Positions 1 to 13,233 of a stretch of DNA of 64,000 bases are shown piece after piece. This stretch comes from Lepidonotus clava. Taxonomy: Eukaryota > Annelida > Polychaeta > Phyllodocida > Polynoidae. The position numbers were made by a program, and so were the translations under genes. The stretch's first letter is position 1; the number at the start of each line of letters is the position of its first letter. The notes below the pieces were generated by a model. That model was not told the DNA's origin, did no database searches, and saw only the letters and a program-made list of their open reading frames with translations. The DNA lies in the NCBI GenBank assembly GCA_936440205.1, contig OW387148.1:37297003-37361002 (forward strand). The letters are read 5' to 3'.

Positions 1-866
1 AAGAGCGGTGCGTAAAAGACGATTCGTAACTTTATACACACCATTGGTGGAGGGGCAAATACACCTGAACATAGGATTAACAACTTCCCTCATTTTTGAG
101 GTTGAACACCATTATATGAGATAAAGAATGAGCTTTATTGTCATTCTCTTTTGTTTTTTTCCCCACTGTCGCCCTTGGCCTTGCGTAAATCTGTATGGGC
201 CTCGTGTAAATCTCATCAGCGGTGACTATATTTGACCTCCTACTCCATAATAATGTGCTCTTATTATGGCAGACCCTCTTATGTGCACATACAAATAACA
301 GTGCAAAGAGTGGACTGCTGCATGCATGTGGCAAGTCTATGTACATGCAATGTGACATGGTCTTTTTCCTGGTCGATATTGGGGATCAGAAACTATCCTA
401 TCCCAAGGAAAGAAAGCAAATATTAATTAGGTGGCCAAGCAGTAGGTGCTGTTTAATCACCTGGGGTTACAGCTTTATATTCCCAAAGGGTATCAAGGGG
501 AAAACTGCTATATCTGCTCCCAAGGGTGCAATTTGAGTTTACACTAAATCAAGTGAAGTAGTTCCTAATAGTGGGCATCTGTTATGATTTAGCTACTATT
601 ATTGTTCATACATACAACTGACTGAGAGATTTTTGGGACATTATACACATTGTGCCTATCTCCATCTACAGGTCAAGACAGTGCATGGTGCGCCCTATTC
701 CTGAGAATGTACCTAGCTCTCTAAAAGCCGACAGTGCACCAGTGGTCCTGGATACCAAAGCAGCAAATGTACTTTTTATTGTCAGAGCCCTGATTCTCTG
801 TGTGGCTGTGGCGGTTACCAAACGACACACCTTATGGGCACCATAACTAGGGTGGTGCTCACCAAA
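1..866. other. No gene seen
   Basis: AT-rich unique-looking sequence. The open frames are short and overlap each other; none resembles a known protein. Confidence 0.5.
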
Positions 867-1063
867 GTCGGCGGATTGGGGGGGGGGGGGGGGCAAAAGG
901 GGCAATTGCCCCTCCTATACCAAGTGGAATTTTTTTCAAATAATCTAAGCTTGTTGATTTGTACAAATCTGACATAATATGTTTTTCCCCCTTTTTTATT
1001 GGGGGGGGGGGGGGGGGGGGGTCGCCCCCACCCCCTAGATGACTGACTCTGGATCCGCCCCTG
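867..1063. mobile_element. GGATCC-family MITE copy A
   Basis: The left end GGCGGATT and right end CTGGATCCGCCCCTG are inverted and bound about 197 bp with internal poly-G runs, as in the other copies at 8028, 11497, 31094 and 31569. It is non-autonomous and encodes nothing. Confidence 0.6.
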
Positions 1064-2439
1064 AAAGTCCGTGAATGTGCAGAAAGTCAGCGGCCACTAA
1101 GGCCAACATGGAGTTATTCAGATATTGGGGATGGAGAATGCACTAAACCCTACCCACAAGTCTCAGCCAGCAATACCTCGATTCACTCTTCATGCACAGT
1201 TTAGGACCCTCTTACCAAGCCGACTTACAGAGGGACATGAAGCAAGGTTCTGTTTGGAGAGTCAGGCCTCATCGCCTGACCCCGATGACCTCTACAGATA
1301 GCCGATCGATGGCTCAATAGTTCCCCCGGGTGCCGTAGGGGGCGCCCTGCGTCTCCCCGGCCCCCTGGCGGCGTTGTGCGTTATTTACAGCCTGTCGTCC
1401 GGTTATCCTCTAATATCGCCCACTGCCGACACCCCACACCAGGCGGTGCTGCTCACGGCCTCGTCCGTCTCACCGACGGTGCTGCCACCTCCGCCCCTGG
1501 TGGCCCAGGGGACTGTCTCATATATGTAGGTGACCCTGTGAGTTGTGGTCAGCAAAGGAAAGTGAGCTTTCTTATGTACAGCACAACTTGATGTACTGTT
1601 GGGAAGTTGACAATAAGTGTTTTTGGTTGAGACCACTGCAATTTTCGTTGGGGGCCGTGTCAATGTTATGGGCCTAGACACACAGTGACTTTATAGGTAA
1701 GGTAATGCTACAATGGCAAAGCTCCTTTTACTTCTATAGCGTCAGATTGCTTTCACAGCATAAATACAATAATTTTCTTCCCTCTCACATGCCTCACCTG
1801 AAATTACTTTATTACAAATGAGATGTATGCTGTTGATTTGAATACTAGGCCTATATTGAAATAATCATTTCTTATAGACCGCAAACAAAGCCACTCTTGT
1901 GTCACATGTAAAACCAGAAGACACAACTGTGCATGTGACCCCATGAAATGAGCAAAACTTGAGCTGCTCAGAGCAAATCGGATTAGGCCTGAGTTATGTT
2001 GAGCAGACAGTGCGAGGACTAAAGAGGCCATGGATGGCGACAATGTATCCTCTCCCCCTTAATCTAATCCACCAACCCGCACCCCCTTATCAGCTAATCT
2101 AATCTCCCACCCTCTCCTCATGCGCTTATGGCCTGAAAGGAATTTCCATAACTCCCAAGGATTTGGCAAATGCTTCATCTTGACTGGGATTTTACCGAGG
2201 GGCGAACGACGTTTTCTGAGCACTGCTTAAATCGGCTTTGGGGAACCGGAGATTAGTGCCGAGAATTGTTGTGACAACTGTGCATAATCTTAAGTCTGGT
2301 TCCTGCCAGGAGACGGTTTGTGCACTGTCAGAATTGTTTTCCAGTTTCCATATGGGAACTCAACTGAACTGAGGATTTAACAGCTTAGAGCTGGATTGTC
2401 CTATATAGACTAGTTAATCTCATGGACGAACAGACCATT
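1064..2439. other. No gene seen; GC-richer patch at 1.3-1.55 kb
   Basis: The patch around 1300-1550 is noticeably GC-rich and CpG-containing, but the frames through it are short on both strands. It could be a CpG-rich regulatory or untranslated segment. Confidence 0.4.
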
Positions 2440-2446
2440 GGTTACA

Positions 2447-2488
2447 CCAGAGAGACTAAAGTTGAACTTTTAACTTTAGTCTCTCTGG
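2447..2488. repeat. Perfect 17-bp hairpin
   Basis: The arms CCAGAGAGACTAAAGTT (2447-2463) and its exact complement (2472-2488) flank an 8-nt loop, with partial pairing continuing outward (GTTACA against TTATAC). It could be the core of a small inverted-repeat element or a miRNA-like stem. Confidence 0.8.
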
Positions 2489-2495
2489 TTATACT

Positions 2496-5400
2496 ATGCA
2501 GAATGGTTCTATATTACACTCTATACTAAATGGTTATGGGTGAGTCTTAAAGCCAGCCCTATGTGACTAATATAATAAATGTCTCAATAACCTGCTGGGA
2601 TTTGAATTGCGTCTGCTCGAAGAAATTACAGGATCTCCACTCAAATTCCATGATCAAATTTCCTGTGTTTTCCCGAGTTTTCCTTGTCGCATGCTAAATC
2701 GTCCGGGTCCTGGTTTGTTCTGATATCAAAGTATTCAAGTTTAAAAATGTCATTGATAATATATTAAAATTCAACGCCTGATTGATTTTCACTGAACCAA
2801 AAAGCCCAGAAACTGGGCAGACAGAACTCCCTGTGATTTAGTAAAATTTACAAAGTCCCTTTGTTTTACCTTTTAAACATTTTTTTTTTTGCTTTTCATG
2901 CATTCTCCCATATTCTCCATAAAGAGACTCTGTATATGGATTTGTTTGATATGTGGATTTATTTTGACGGATGATCAAAGGAAAATGATGTGACCATGTC
3001 CAGCGAATAGATAAACCGACCCAAAAGGCCTCAGTTGTCTGAATACTAAATTAGCGGGTCCCGGGGATTACTGACTAAATCTACCCAGCATCCCAAGAAA
3101 TCCACTCACTGTCCAAAGGAAAAGTAGGGAATGCGCCTTTTTTTTCTTTAGGTTAAGCTTATGTACCTTTTTTTAAATTGATGGTTTTGAGCTAGACTGA
3201 TGTTATTTATCTTTAGTTAATTCATGGGATGTTTCGCTGTTGATGTTCATATTTATTAACATCCCATACAAGGATGTTGAATCGTTGTTAGACTGCGTGA
3301 TGTTTTATCGTCTATCATTTACATTTTACTTTATCCGAAGATACCAATAAATGTTCGTTATTCAAAGTAAAGGGGAGTTCTTCATTATTAATCATCGAAT
3401 TTGCTAGCTTAGTCCAGGCAGATCTTCATTCTGGATAATAGTGCGTTCTTTAGTGGTAGAGATTCTAAGTAAAGGGGCTCAGATCTATACAAAGAACACA
3501 CGCTTGGCAAGAGGTAATTTTATTATATCCATGTAGACATTCCGAAGATACAAGTACATAGTTCTTTCATCCATACAATACATGTCATCCATCTCACAAT
3601 GCTATCAACATCAGTAACATTCCAACCAGGTATAGCTATGGTTAAGCTTCCCCATTCGTAAGGTATATACGCTCTGCAACTGTTGAGAGAGTCACCTCCC
3701 GTCTACCAGTGTCGGAGACCATCGGTAGGATCTCCGTTACTTCCAGTACTCCATCAGTAAGGGTAAGCCTAAGCTGTCCCAATCCTTACTATCACCTAAT
3801 CGTAATGGTTACTACCATCTCTGCACTACCCGTCTTGATCCGTATGTTAGACTATTGCTCCCATGTGTTCTGATCGAACTCTATCTTGGTCTGCTCGTCC
3901 ATCTCAAGTCTCATACCGCTTATATAGCGACAGCCAAAGGCTTGGCGCTATACACATATATTCTAACACCTATAACAGTGCCCCCTCTATCTTTCATACT
4001 TCCCATTCTTACTTACATCGACTAATTCTATTTCTAACTATGTACAAGCAATCGTAGACGACAAGGCCCGTTATCCACAATGTTCTTTAACTGGGTATTT
4101 AACTCATAACGCTCCCCAACAGGTTTTCCATTGCACGAGTGTCCCTTTTCGTACCTGTGCGTACCTGCAGAAGGGTGAACCAACCCAGTTACAGCCTTTT
4201 ACACCTGAGGGCGTCATCATTCACGACACCTTCCATACATTCTACCTAAGCCATGAGACACGTATCAGCGTTACATGTTTCACGTAAACCCTTACCAGTA
4301 CCAGCGAGTTTACAATACTTACTACTAATTTCTAAAGTCTATAATAATTCTTTTGCACTGGACTTCAGTGCAGTTTATTGGGAATTCTATATCATTAAAT
4401 TGTATTGTAATATTGGGAAACAGGGTTTCAGACATCAAAATTTGACAAAATTAATGATCAAGACCTTGGAATGGTAATATTTATAGAATTGCTAAAAGGC
4501 TCTGAATCATGGGCCACTCTTATCAACATAGAGGTAATAACACGACTATATGAAAAGGCACCTATGAACACAAATTGTTAATTGACACTACGGTAAAGAC
4601 AGAATAAGTCGCCTCTAACTTACATAAATTACACAAATAGTCGATGTTGGGGGGATACTGACAGGACAAGACGCTGACTCTATATATTAAAAGGAAGAAT
4701 AATAAATATTCCCTTATTTTCAGATCAACATATAACATTGATGAGTCTCAAGCGAATCACGCCTATGATCATCTCAAACTGACTGAAGAATGTGAAAAGA
4801 GAAATAGCCTGATTTCATACTAAAGAGCAGGTTTTCCAGTATCTATTTCAAAGTCCAATCAGAAGGGAGAACACAAAATCATACAACTGATGTAACGACA
4901 AATGTGACTAGACAGGGGAGATTAGAACGTGTGTTTGATGGTTGTCGGGCCTGACGCCGACATTAGTGTAGAAGTGTATGGGGGGGGGGGGGGGCTCTTA
5001 CCCTGGAGAAAAGGGGGGGAGGGGCTTATCATGGAGGAGGGGGGGGGGCGGAGAAATAGCCTGAAACATGCACCGACAGTCATCTTTGATCAATTTGCTA
5101 AATCATTTCGGCCCTGTATCGAAACGTGTACTATGAATTGGTAAATGATTAAAGACACCTTTCAACATGCTGATTAAACCTTTATACTAATATAAAAGAC
5201 TTAGAGCTTATCTGAAACATTAAGGAATGAATAGCCTAGATCAAATGACATGAAAAAAAATCACAACTCCTTATTACTGCATTGTATTGTTGTCATAGAA
5301 ACAGAAGATGAGTAAACAAGTACTTGAGGTATGGGAAACCTTCAAATACAAACTAGTTCTTTTCTCCCCCCGACTTTAAATGTGTGCACCCACCGTGAAC

Positions 5401-7084
5401 AGAACAAGGAAGTGACGACTCAGAAAGACGAGCCGGGAGGGGATAGGACGTGAAAGGGGGCCGTAGACGGGCGCCACGTCCCCGTGGAGATTTTTAATTT
5501 TACAATTCAGACCATAACAATCGGGTACAAATAAACCTTGGGGTATTTATAGAGGTGCAGTGGGGAGTAATACATGTTAGCTGTCTATCACAAAGTGCGG
5601 CCCTGTCTAAATGCCCCCCTCATGTTTCTCTCTTTGCGTCTTTAGTGCGTCGTTAGTGTTAATTTCGGGCAAAAATCAATAGGGGGGTTCTTTTGCTCAA
5701 ATGAGCAATCCATCGAACCTTTGTGTATTGTGGATCTACCACTGGTAGTTTGATAATTGTTGTACTACTTTGAGTGGGGTAGGAGGGCCCACTGACTCTT
5801 TGAAGGCTATTTGGACGGTGACGACCGCAAAGAAGACATATAAATTGTCTATTAACATTTCTGATATAATAATGATAAGATTTTTTACAACAATAGTAAG
5901 TTTCAAAAAGATACTAAACTGAAAGGAAAACTCGGAAATCTGGAAAAAGTCGGAAGATTGCATCACTAAACCTGAAGCTCCACCCATCCCCAATGCCAAG
6001 GCCTCGGGTGCTCTCTCTAACCAGAGAGCGTAAAGTTAAAACTCTGCTCTAACCACACTGTGGTGGCAGTCCTGAGTCAGTCGTGTGTTTACCTCCTGTG
6101 ACCTCTGTGACCTAACGAGGTCATCAGGAACCAGCCAAGGTCATACATGTAAACAACATGACGGCCCTCTCAGCACACAGCTAACTTAGACTCGACTTCT
6201 CTCATACACTCTGTCCAGCAAACCGTAAAGAAGAAGCTACGCCCCCTCCTTTTTTGGCCATCGCAAAATCAGTGATTGTGACAGGGAACCTTTTCCAAAA
6301 AAACGTTACCCTACCTTTTTCTAATATATCTGTATCTGTATCTCTTATAACAACAGTTAGAGTTATAGTCTAACAGTGCATTTAGTCCTTTTCTTCACAC
6401 TGTAAACAGCGATTAGTATATTTCTTATAGATTTATAAACAAATACTAATACAAACTTTTTAATTCGCATATTCTATCTGTCGGTTTGCCGTTTGGTTCC
6501 CTCTCGCCCATTTCACGGCCCACCCTTCAGCCTGTAAGGACGTCACAACCATTGTAGGTCCGACTTAAACGTGGAGGTGCGGCGATTGTTGAAGTGGAAG
6601 ATCTAGCTCGTTATACATTGTTATTATAAGCTTTTTAGAATGACTTGTACTTACTGTGGCCTCGGGTCTCCTACCTAGTATGAGGGCGGCACACTACACG
6701 ACACTAAGTTCAAGCTGGGATATGACGATGTCGCAGAGAAATCACACACATTAGAGACGAAATTCTTTCTGACACCTATGTGAAATATTCCCAATTGCCA
6801 ATTTCAGTCTATCCCAAAAACCGCCGGACATCCGTCAATGTCTGTCAATGTCCGACGTTTTACCCTTGTCAGGCATTGTGTCCGATGAAATTTCCATTCG
6901 TTGGCCTTTTAAAATAACATTTTTATCGTTTTTGTTTCCCGAAACTTGTTGGGATACACTGCAATTTCAAGCAATTATATTACTCCTGCGTGGCAATTTT
7001 CTTTAATATCATCATATTGCCCCCATATCGAAGATCAAAGTCATCTAGTGTAATAGGGCCTACACGGATTAAACATGAAGTAAG
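2496..7084. other. No gene seen
   Basis: Unique AT-rich sequence with one poly-G patch (4980-5050). An AGGTCA/TGACCT cluster lies at 6095-6150. The open frames are short and unconvincing. Confidence 0.5.
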
Positions 7085-7086
7085 GG

Positions 7087-7149
7087 AGTTCTAGGATAAT
7101 ATAACGCACATTCCAGCCTAGGAATGTGCATTATGCCTTTACTGAACTC
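7087..7149. repeat. Imperfect inverted repeat
   Basis: GGGAGTTC and GAACTCCC bound about 63 bp, whose centre GCACATTCC/GGAATGTGC also pairs. It resembles a small hairpin element remnant. Confidence 0.6.
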
Positions 7150-7459
7150 CCAAAACTATATGAACTGTACTGCTGAAAGAACATGTACTTACATGAAGCT
7201 GTCAATAAACACATTTTGAAAAAAAAAAGTACAAAATTCTGAGACTAAACTGTAAAGGGCACAATGAGTGACACCTAGGAGAGTCCCGTTACTTGGCATA
7301 TATATATATCACATGGTCTCTGTTTGGATCAAGTCTGGGGTGGTGATTATAGTCACATTAACCTAGTTTGTATTTGTTGTACTCCCAGGCGGTCCGCAAT
7401 GCTCTGATAATTACCAGACTGCTAGACATGCTTCACTGGTTTGACCCAGCAGCCACCAT

Positions 7460-7625
7460 GGGAATGATCACATCGACATGTCGGCTCTAAGATGCTGCCA
7501 TGTCACATGTCAAATTGAAGAAACAAGCAATTCCATGTCGCTTATTTTTTCACTCATGTCACTAAGCTTCGTGTCACATGTTGATTTTAAGAAATGGCCA
7601 TGTCGCCGTGTCAAATTTAAGGGTC
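7460..7625. repeat. Degenerate ~30-bp GACATG repeat block
   Basis: Variants of CCATGTCGC followed by TGTCAAATTTAAGAAAT recur here. In reverse orientation the same motif appears near 30265-30340, 31010-31080, 33500-33700 and 36055-36110. It looks like a decayed dispersed minisatellite. Confidence 0.5.
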
Positions 7626-8027
7626 TAGGGGCCCAGTTGACGTTTAGGACATTGGTAGACGTCAAATAGGTAAACATTTGACCACTTTCTATATTACGGT
7701 TTCTAAAGGAACATTAAACAAACGCCCAAAGTCTAAAGACAATTTTGCATCGATCTTACATTATAAGTAATTATACTAAACATCCGTGTACTATTTACTG
7801 GTATCTCTAGATGACTATTGACCATGTCTTTATATCTATACATATTTATATTTGTCATACATTTCTATACATTGTAATTATTGGCTCCATTGGAACTAAT
7901 AGCCCAAGCCATTAGATTCATACACGTAATAGCAGGACGCCACAATGATAACAAGGTCAAAACAACATGACCATCCGGGGTTGCACTCATAGAACCCATT
8001 TATGGCTTCTTTTTAAACATACAATCT

Positions 8028-8184
8028 CACGGGCGGATCCAAGAGGGAATGGGGTGCGGGAGGGCGTTCCCTTTCTCCGGAAAGATTGCGGGTTTTTTTC
8101 CATGTAAAATTCGGCCAAAAAGCAATTAAGGAATTTTTCCAATAGCACGCCTCCTCCCATTTCAAAATCCTGGATCCGTCAGTG
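8028..8184. mobile_element. GGATCC-family MITE copy B
   Basis: The ends GGGCGGATCC and GGATCCGTCAGTG are inverted. Flanking 5-mers AATCT and AACCT match at 4 of 5 positions, consistent with a 5-bp target duplication. The interior shares the motif ATGTAAAATTC with the other copies. Confidence 0.65.
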
Positions 8185-8191
8185 AACCTGT

Positions 8192-9664
8192 CCCTCCCCT
8201 CTATAAAATTCATATATCCTCTGAGGCTCACATATCCTTAGTTATGATGCTTTTGACAACCTATGGGTGTGTGACATAGGCATATGTAACAAATTAGATG
8301 ATTCAAACAGAAGTCGTGCGGGTAGTGAAGACTGAAGGATGTTGGCGGAGGGCCGGCCCAGATAGCCGGGGTTGGAGTGGATCACTGGGTCAATCTGTGG
8401 TTAACTATAGGAGGGAGAGGTTTTATGTAGACCACGTCACAACATAACCACCCCCACACACAATTGCCCACTCCCCCGAGAGGTGGAAACGGTTTCTATG
8501 CTTTAACTGTCTTCTGGCTACAAATCTTCAAGGAAATCGTGACATCGCTTTTATGTCAGATTGATATAGCCAAGAAAATATATTCATACAGCCTAGGCTT
8601 AGGAAGATCTCTATTGTGTCTTTTTGTAGTCCACAGAACAAACTGGTGATTATCCCATTATCTATTTTCTGGGGGCTTGATTGATATGGGCACCCCTGTC
8701 AACATGGAATCCACTGGGCTTTGTTGTCATATATCATTTAATTGTCTTGTATATAAAAATAAAGAACATAAATTTCACTACATATTTTTTTTTAATTAAG
8801 TAAATTTAAATTAAGTTAACAGACTTGTCAATTGCCAAGCAACCAATATAGATAATTTTTAAGTTATTTCATAAGGTTGGAAATTACACGCCAATTTAAC
8901 TACTTTGTCCCTATTTATACAAAAGAAAACAATTTGTCCAAAAGACGTAGTACACGACTCAGTGACTACATTCAAATACTTAAAAACGGCACGTTTCACC
9001 AAACTAGTACCCCCGGAAAGACGTACAATACTATCCAACCTTTTACTTTACTTGAAGACCTACTTCGACAATACTATTATAGTTATATAGGCGTGCCAAG
9101 ACGTCGACGAAGGAGGAAGTTTAAAAACGTCCAACCTATACTTGAGAAGTATCCGTGTCGCTGAGTTGTAGGACTAGAGATCAAAGCTACTATAATAGGC
9201 ATACATAAGAGCCCGTTTGTATACATATCATGTATAAGTATTTACCATGCTCATACAATAAGAAGTACTTTTCTATGTGTCGTTGGATACCAGCCAAAGG
9301 TAATTAGTGTACACACCGGGAACTTTCTCTGTGGCTGGTTGCTGTGACATGGTACACTGATATAACTCAGTGTAGATGGTGTAAAGAAAAGCTTAGCATT
9401 GACCATCTCTGGTGGTGTGAAACCAGGGAAACAACAGCAATCGGACAGGTCTGAATAAAGGGGACTGCACATTACCTTTTATTACCCAATTTGATGAGAG
9501 GAAGATGTCAACACAAGCATAACTAAGGTAAACATATTTGAACACTAGAGATTAAAGCAGCCTTAAAGTCACTCACCTCAAACCCCATGCACCACCTGCC
9601 GCTCCTGTCCTCTTGCTCTATAGATTACGTGTTATGCTAATCCTTTCTCCAGCAGATACTACTG
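8192..9664. other. No gene seen
   Basis: AT-rich; the frame at 8877-9164 (95 codons, ending in an Arg run) has no recognisable domain. Confidence 0.45.
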
Positions 9665-9674
9665 GTTAAATCTC

Positions 9675-9888
9675 CTAAAGGTCACCTCCAATGTGTCAAG
9701 GTCATAGGAGAGGTATCCACAAGGTCACCTGTAGGGTGACAAGGTCATAGGGTAGGTTTCCAAAGGTCACCTCCAATGTGTCAAGGTCACAGGAGAGGTA
9801 TCCACAAGGTCACCTCCAGGATGTCAAGGTCATAGGGTAGGTTTCTAAAGGTCACCTCCCGGGTGTCAAGGTCAGTGCCAAGGTCAGA
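9675..9888. repeat. 42-bp minisatellite rich in AGGTCA half-sites
   Basis: Five units of about 42 bp (AAGGTCACCT at 9678, 9721, 9763, 9805 and 9847) each carry two AGGTCA hexamers, about 11 in 210 bp, several as TCAAGGTCA. That 9-mer is the known monomer site of NR5A/ERR nuclear receptors. Function is not shown. Confidence 0.85.
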
Positions 9889-10725
9889 TCCCTGTCACGT
9901 GGTTATGGTAGATACCCCTATATGCAGGAAAGTAGGCCTTACTTCCGTGGAGACATATCCAGTGGGGGTAACAGTTTTAGACACATGATATATGTTCCTA
10001 TTTGTGCAATTGTTACTTTCACTTCAACATTGTCCATGTGTTCCCTATCCTTAGGGGTGTATCCATTAAACCTGTCCGCTCCTCGGCTGGTCTGGTGTCC
10101 TCCAACGTCCCGCCTGGAGTACTGACCCTCACGTGCCTACAGGGGTCCCTCCCACGTGGGTGTGTATACAAACACCTGAACGACCTGTATGGTACACCTG
10201 TGTGATACACACAGATACACCTGTCTGTTTCACATCTAGATATACCTGGTTGTTACACAGACACACCTATATAATACGTATCCGTTGCACATAAATCCCT
10301 GTAGGCTGTAGGGAATACACACAGACACCTGTAAGGCTGTATATGACACACAAACCCACCCAGGTCCTCTGCCGACCCTGCCACACCTCCGTCTGTCAGT
10401 GTTGTGTATGGGTAGGGACGTCAGGACTGTATGTAGGGGGGAAAGTCAGTGTTCTGTGTGTAGGGGGAGGGCCGTCAGTGGTGTGTGTAGGGGGAGGGCC
10501 GTCAGTGGTGGGTCCCCACCACCACCACCACCACCCGGAGGTGGGAGCAGGAAGGGGACCATTAGTCCGTTCTGACCCAGATTAGCTATTGCATAATGGG
10601 TCTGTAGATCCACAACAGTCAACAGTCCATGACTTTTATTGGCCAGGTTAGATCTGTAAAGAATTCCTTTATTGGCCCTCTATAAATAGCATGGGTAATC
10701 CCTTTGATGGTTGTTGGGCTGCTGG

Positions 10726-10756
10726 CTGGTTTATGGTCCTACTTGCCATAAACCAG
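10726..10756. repeat. Hairpin with 11-bp perfect arms
   Basis: CTGGTTTATGG and CCATAAACCAG are separated by 9 nt, with GCTGCTGG-like extension on both sides. The surrounding 9.9-11.5 kb shows no convincing gene. Confidence 0.7.
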
Positions 10757-11496
10757 CAGCTGCAAAGCATGCTGGGATTTGGGAGGGAGTTCCCAACTAA
10801 AATGGTTGGTGGTTAACAGTCCTAATTTGAGCGCCAAGTAGAAAGGGACATAACTACAGTCCAGGGGACCACCGGATCACACACACAGAGCCTACTGCTG
10901 GGTGCCTCTCTGTGTGTACGGAGGCCGTGAAGTGTGACCTCTGGGAGACATGCACTATATACGGCCTCGGTTAGAGACCTTGTTTATAAATATAATCATA
11001 GAGAGACTGGAAAGCTATGGGAAAATCTGCTATTCACTGAAGGTGCGCCACCCAGGGCCACTGTTGGATCATATTTGGGTTGACGTTATGTCCACGGCTA
11101 AAATGCCTTGTGCACTTCGTGGTGCAATTCCTGTTTCAAAAATACATTGGTAATGATCAGACCCTGGTCAGGACTAACTGCCCGGGATCTAACCTGCCAC
11201 CAGGGAAATAGTCCAACAGGGCCACAGAGAAGCTTGTCTCGATAAATATCTCTGCCTTTATATCAATTAAGGTATGGAGGCCGTGGGGTGATGAGATGGG
11301 GGTTATGCATCTTGGATCACTAGGTCTATATTTACCCCTAAGCTGGCTGAAAGCTACTTATGGACAACACCAATTATATTAGACGTTGTGCAGATGACGT
11401 CAAAATACCCGGAAAAGGATCTGGCGCCATATTGGTGATCAACTTAGAATAGGCCTACTTGTTATTCAAATTTTACAAACACCTCAACACATATTT

Positions 11497-11659
11497 CAGG
11501 GACGGATTTAGGGGGGGGGGGTGGTGCCTGACGCCCCCCCCCCCCCCCAATTTTGGCCAGATTTAGATTTTTTCAATGTAAAACTCTAGCCCCCCAAGGG
11601 GTCTCTAAACTTTTTACATAAGGGGCCCCCCCTTTCTAAAATCTCTGGATCCGTCCCTG
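11497..11659. mobile_element. GGATCC-family MITE copy C
   Basis: The left end CAGGGACGGATTTAG and right end CTGGATCCGTCCCTG are inverted. The 5-mers outside are TATTT and TGTTT (4 of 5). The centre has a G run facing a C run, so the whole element can fold back. Confidence 0.7.
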
Positions 11660-11662
11660 TGT

Positions 11663-13149
11663 TTAAACTTAAAAGATCATGAATAATCGTAACAGTGTCA
11701 TATTAATCTGTTTTTATCATTCAGAATTCAAAAATCAAAGATGTATTTAATAGCCACGAAGTCAAGAAGTGAATATGGTGATCCGCCAAAACGTGCTCAT
11801 GTCACATCTGACCCCGTCTATATGAGACGAGCTTGTGTATCTTGACTTGGAAAAAAAAAATCTCAAAGAAACAATGTCAATTATAATCATTGCACTGGAT
11901 TCTTTCTTCCTTATTGCGGATTTTTAACTTTACTCTCTCTGCTTAATGTCAGGCACAGACCTCCCTATCCCCACTCCTTCCCTCCTGTCCTTTTTCTTTT
12001 TGCAAATTTTCCATCAAATCTTAATTGTTATATTCATGATATGTGTGATTAGACGGTGTACAGGATGCCCCGATCCCTAGTGTTGACTTCCAGGTCCGCC
12101 CTGACTGGGCTATGATTTAAATATGGGAGTGTGTGGTTGGAGGCAGATAGTGCGGAATGTTGATGAGTTATGTGAGTCACTCAGTGGCGGATACAGCTTT
12201 TTTTAAAAAAGCTGGTGCTGAAATTAAACTTGGCACTGTTGTGTAACGCCCAGGTAAAAGTCCCTTTCTGCAGGGATACCCCAGATTCATTACCACAAAC
12301 TTTGTGTACCCATCGTAGATATCGTAGATAGGTCCCTAAGCCTCTTATATGAGGTTGCATATAAACTCACTGTCACTGTGATCGAAACTGTGACAACCAA
12401 CATCCCTCCATGGAATCTCACTTGTGTAACCTGTACTTATTTATCATTATTGTTATTTGTGTATAATTATATACCTCCACTGAACAGGTTGCGAATAAAA
12501 GTCACTGAAAAGCTGGGGGCTTCCAAATAGGAAGGGGGGACCGCGCGGCCCTATTTTCCAGAATTTTACATTAAAAAAGGCTAAATTTACCCCAAAATAG
12601 CATACATACTGTAAAATGATATACTTATTCCTTAGACCTAGAGCTTTAACACAAGAGGAATGTCCAAAAAAAAGTGACAGGCAACATTGACATTTTTTTT
12701 CACTAGTCGTTTGGCATTGGAATAGAAAAGTGACAAGGACATGCGTTATTTACATTTCTTAACATGTGACCCCCTCCCCCTTTATCCAGATCCCCCCAGG
12801 TCCTGGAGGAGTCGATCTAAGTACCCGGATGTCCGAGAAGTCACGCCGGGTACAGGCCAGTGGGGGTAGGGATGGACGTAGGATCGACAGGAACCAGCAG
12901 TTAGTGTCAACTGACTCATTATATATCCTGACACCGTAGACCCTTCATATATTTACATGCCTTAAAACTTATCCCAAACAGTCCTTTTTAGATATCACTT
13001 CTTGGTCGTCATAATCGTTGTAATCTGATATCGGTGCAAGTATGAGGAAGGAGCCCAACCTTAGTATCTTTTACATGTATTTGATATAAGCCTAGAATGT
13101 ACATCCGGAGTGTGTGTGTCACTGTGATTGTGTGTGCGTCTGTGCCTGA
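11663..13149. other. No gene; probable decayed MITE pieces at 12186-12235 and 12510-12600
   Basis: CAGTGGCGGATACAGC at 12186 resembles a GGATCC-family end. At 12540-12600 the family's interior motif appears in reverse (GAATTTTACATTAAAAAAGG). They may be one disrupted copy or two. Confidence 0.4.
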
Positions 13150-13233
13150 GTGAGTGAATGAGTGAGTGAGTGAGTGAGTGAGTGAGTGAGTGAGTGAGTG
13201 AGTGAGTGAGTGAGTGAGTGAGTGAGTGAGTGC
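13150..13233. repeat. (GAGT)n microsatellite
   Basis: About 20 tandem GAGT/AGTG tetranucleotides, nearly pure. Confidence 0.95.

Noticed and set aside
10343-10585. Frame ending in a His run
   Set aside because: The His run is a CAC microsatellite and the rest repeats TGTGTAGGGGGAGGGCCGTC; not protein-like.
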